Position numbers and translations under genes: made by a program. The notes below the pieces were generated by a model that did no database searches, was not told the origin of the DNA, and worked only from the letters and a program-made list of their open reading frames with translations. Source: Candidatus Omnitrophota bacterium (GTDB lineage: Bacteria > Omnitrophota > Gorgyraeia > 2-01-FULL-45-10). From it: a stretch of DNA of 5,169 nt. The stretch is taken from the NCBI GenBank assembly GCA_026387135.1, contig JAPLMH010000070.1, positions 1 to 5,169 on the forward strand, written 5' to 3'. Below, piece after piece: positions 5,153 to 5,169 of the stretch (positions within the stretch are counted from its first letter, which is position 1; the number at the start of each line of letters is the position of its first letter).

Positions 5153-5169
5153 CTTTTGGCAGGTATGGC

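Larger units (their letters stand above)
4894..5169. other. Gene-free stretch with two long palindromes
   Basis: No coding region or RNA gene is supported here. Besides the two palindromes listed separately, ATGGCAAATA occurs twice (4910-4919 and 5034-5043). The window ends 17 bases after the second palindrome, so any element it belongs to is cut off. Confidence 0.6.

Overview
The window holds the end of one two-component operon, a two-gene unit pairing an outer-membrane secretion pore with an unusual histidine-kinase-like protein, and then about 1.2 kb of repeat-rich, largely non-coding DNA. All convincing genes are on the + strand. A signal-peptide-bearing TpsB/FhaC-type barrel protein means a diderm (Gram-negative) bacterium. 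Heavy use of ATA (Ile) and AGG/AGA (Arg) codons, moderate GC, and a dispersed palindrome of the GTCATTGCGAG...GCAATCTC type suggest an uncultured candidate phylum such as Omnitrophota. That placement is inference, not something the sequence proves.

Layout. Positions 1-326 are the 3' end of a normal histidine kinase (catalytic ATP-binding domain, all boxes intact). Positions 319-687 encode a stand-alone CheY-like receiver that overlaps the kinase by 8 nt. After 52 nt comes a 583-residue TpsB/ShlB/FhaC-family outer-membrane transporter (740-2491). A candidate promoter precedes it, and an 11-bp inverted repeat covers the promoter -10 and the start codon. Two nucleotides after its stop begins a 501-residue membrane protein (2494-3999) with a Cache-like periplasmic sensor and a histidine-kinase-like core. 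That core has no recognisable phospho-acceptor histidine and has lost its ATP lid.

From 4000 to 5169 there is no gene I can identify. There is a good sigma70-type promoter with an extended -10 (4051-4078), a weak 174-codon ORF behind it (4168-4692), two copies plus fragments of a dispersed palindromic repeat, an AT-rich block with a roughly 15-bp periodic motif, and two long perfect palindromes (4920-4951 and 5127-5152).

How the genes may work together (inference): the first kinase and the receiver form an ordinary phosphorelay pair. The secretion pore and the degenerate kinase are co-transcribed, so the latter may sense something in the periplasm connected with secretion and signal without autophosphorylating. 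No TpsA exoprotein, the usual cargo of such a pore, is present in the window.
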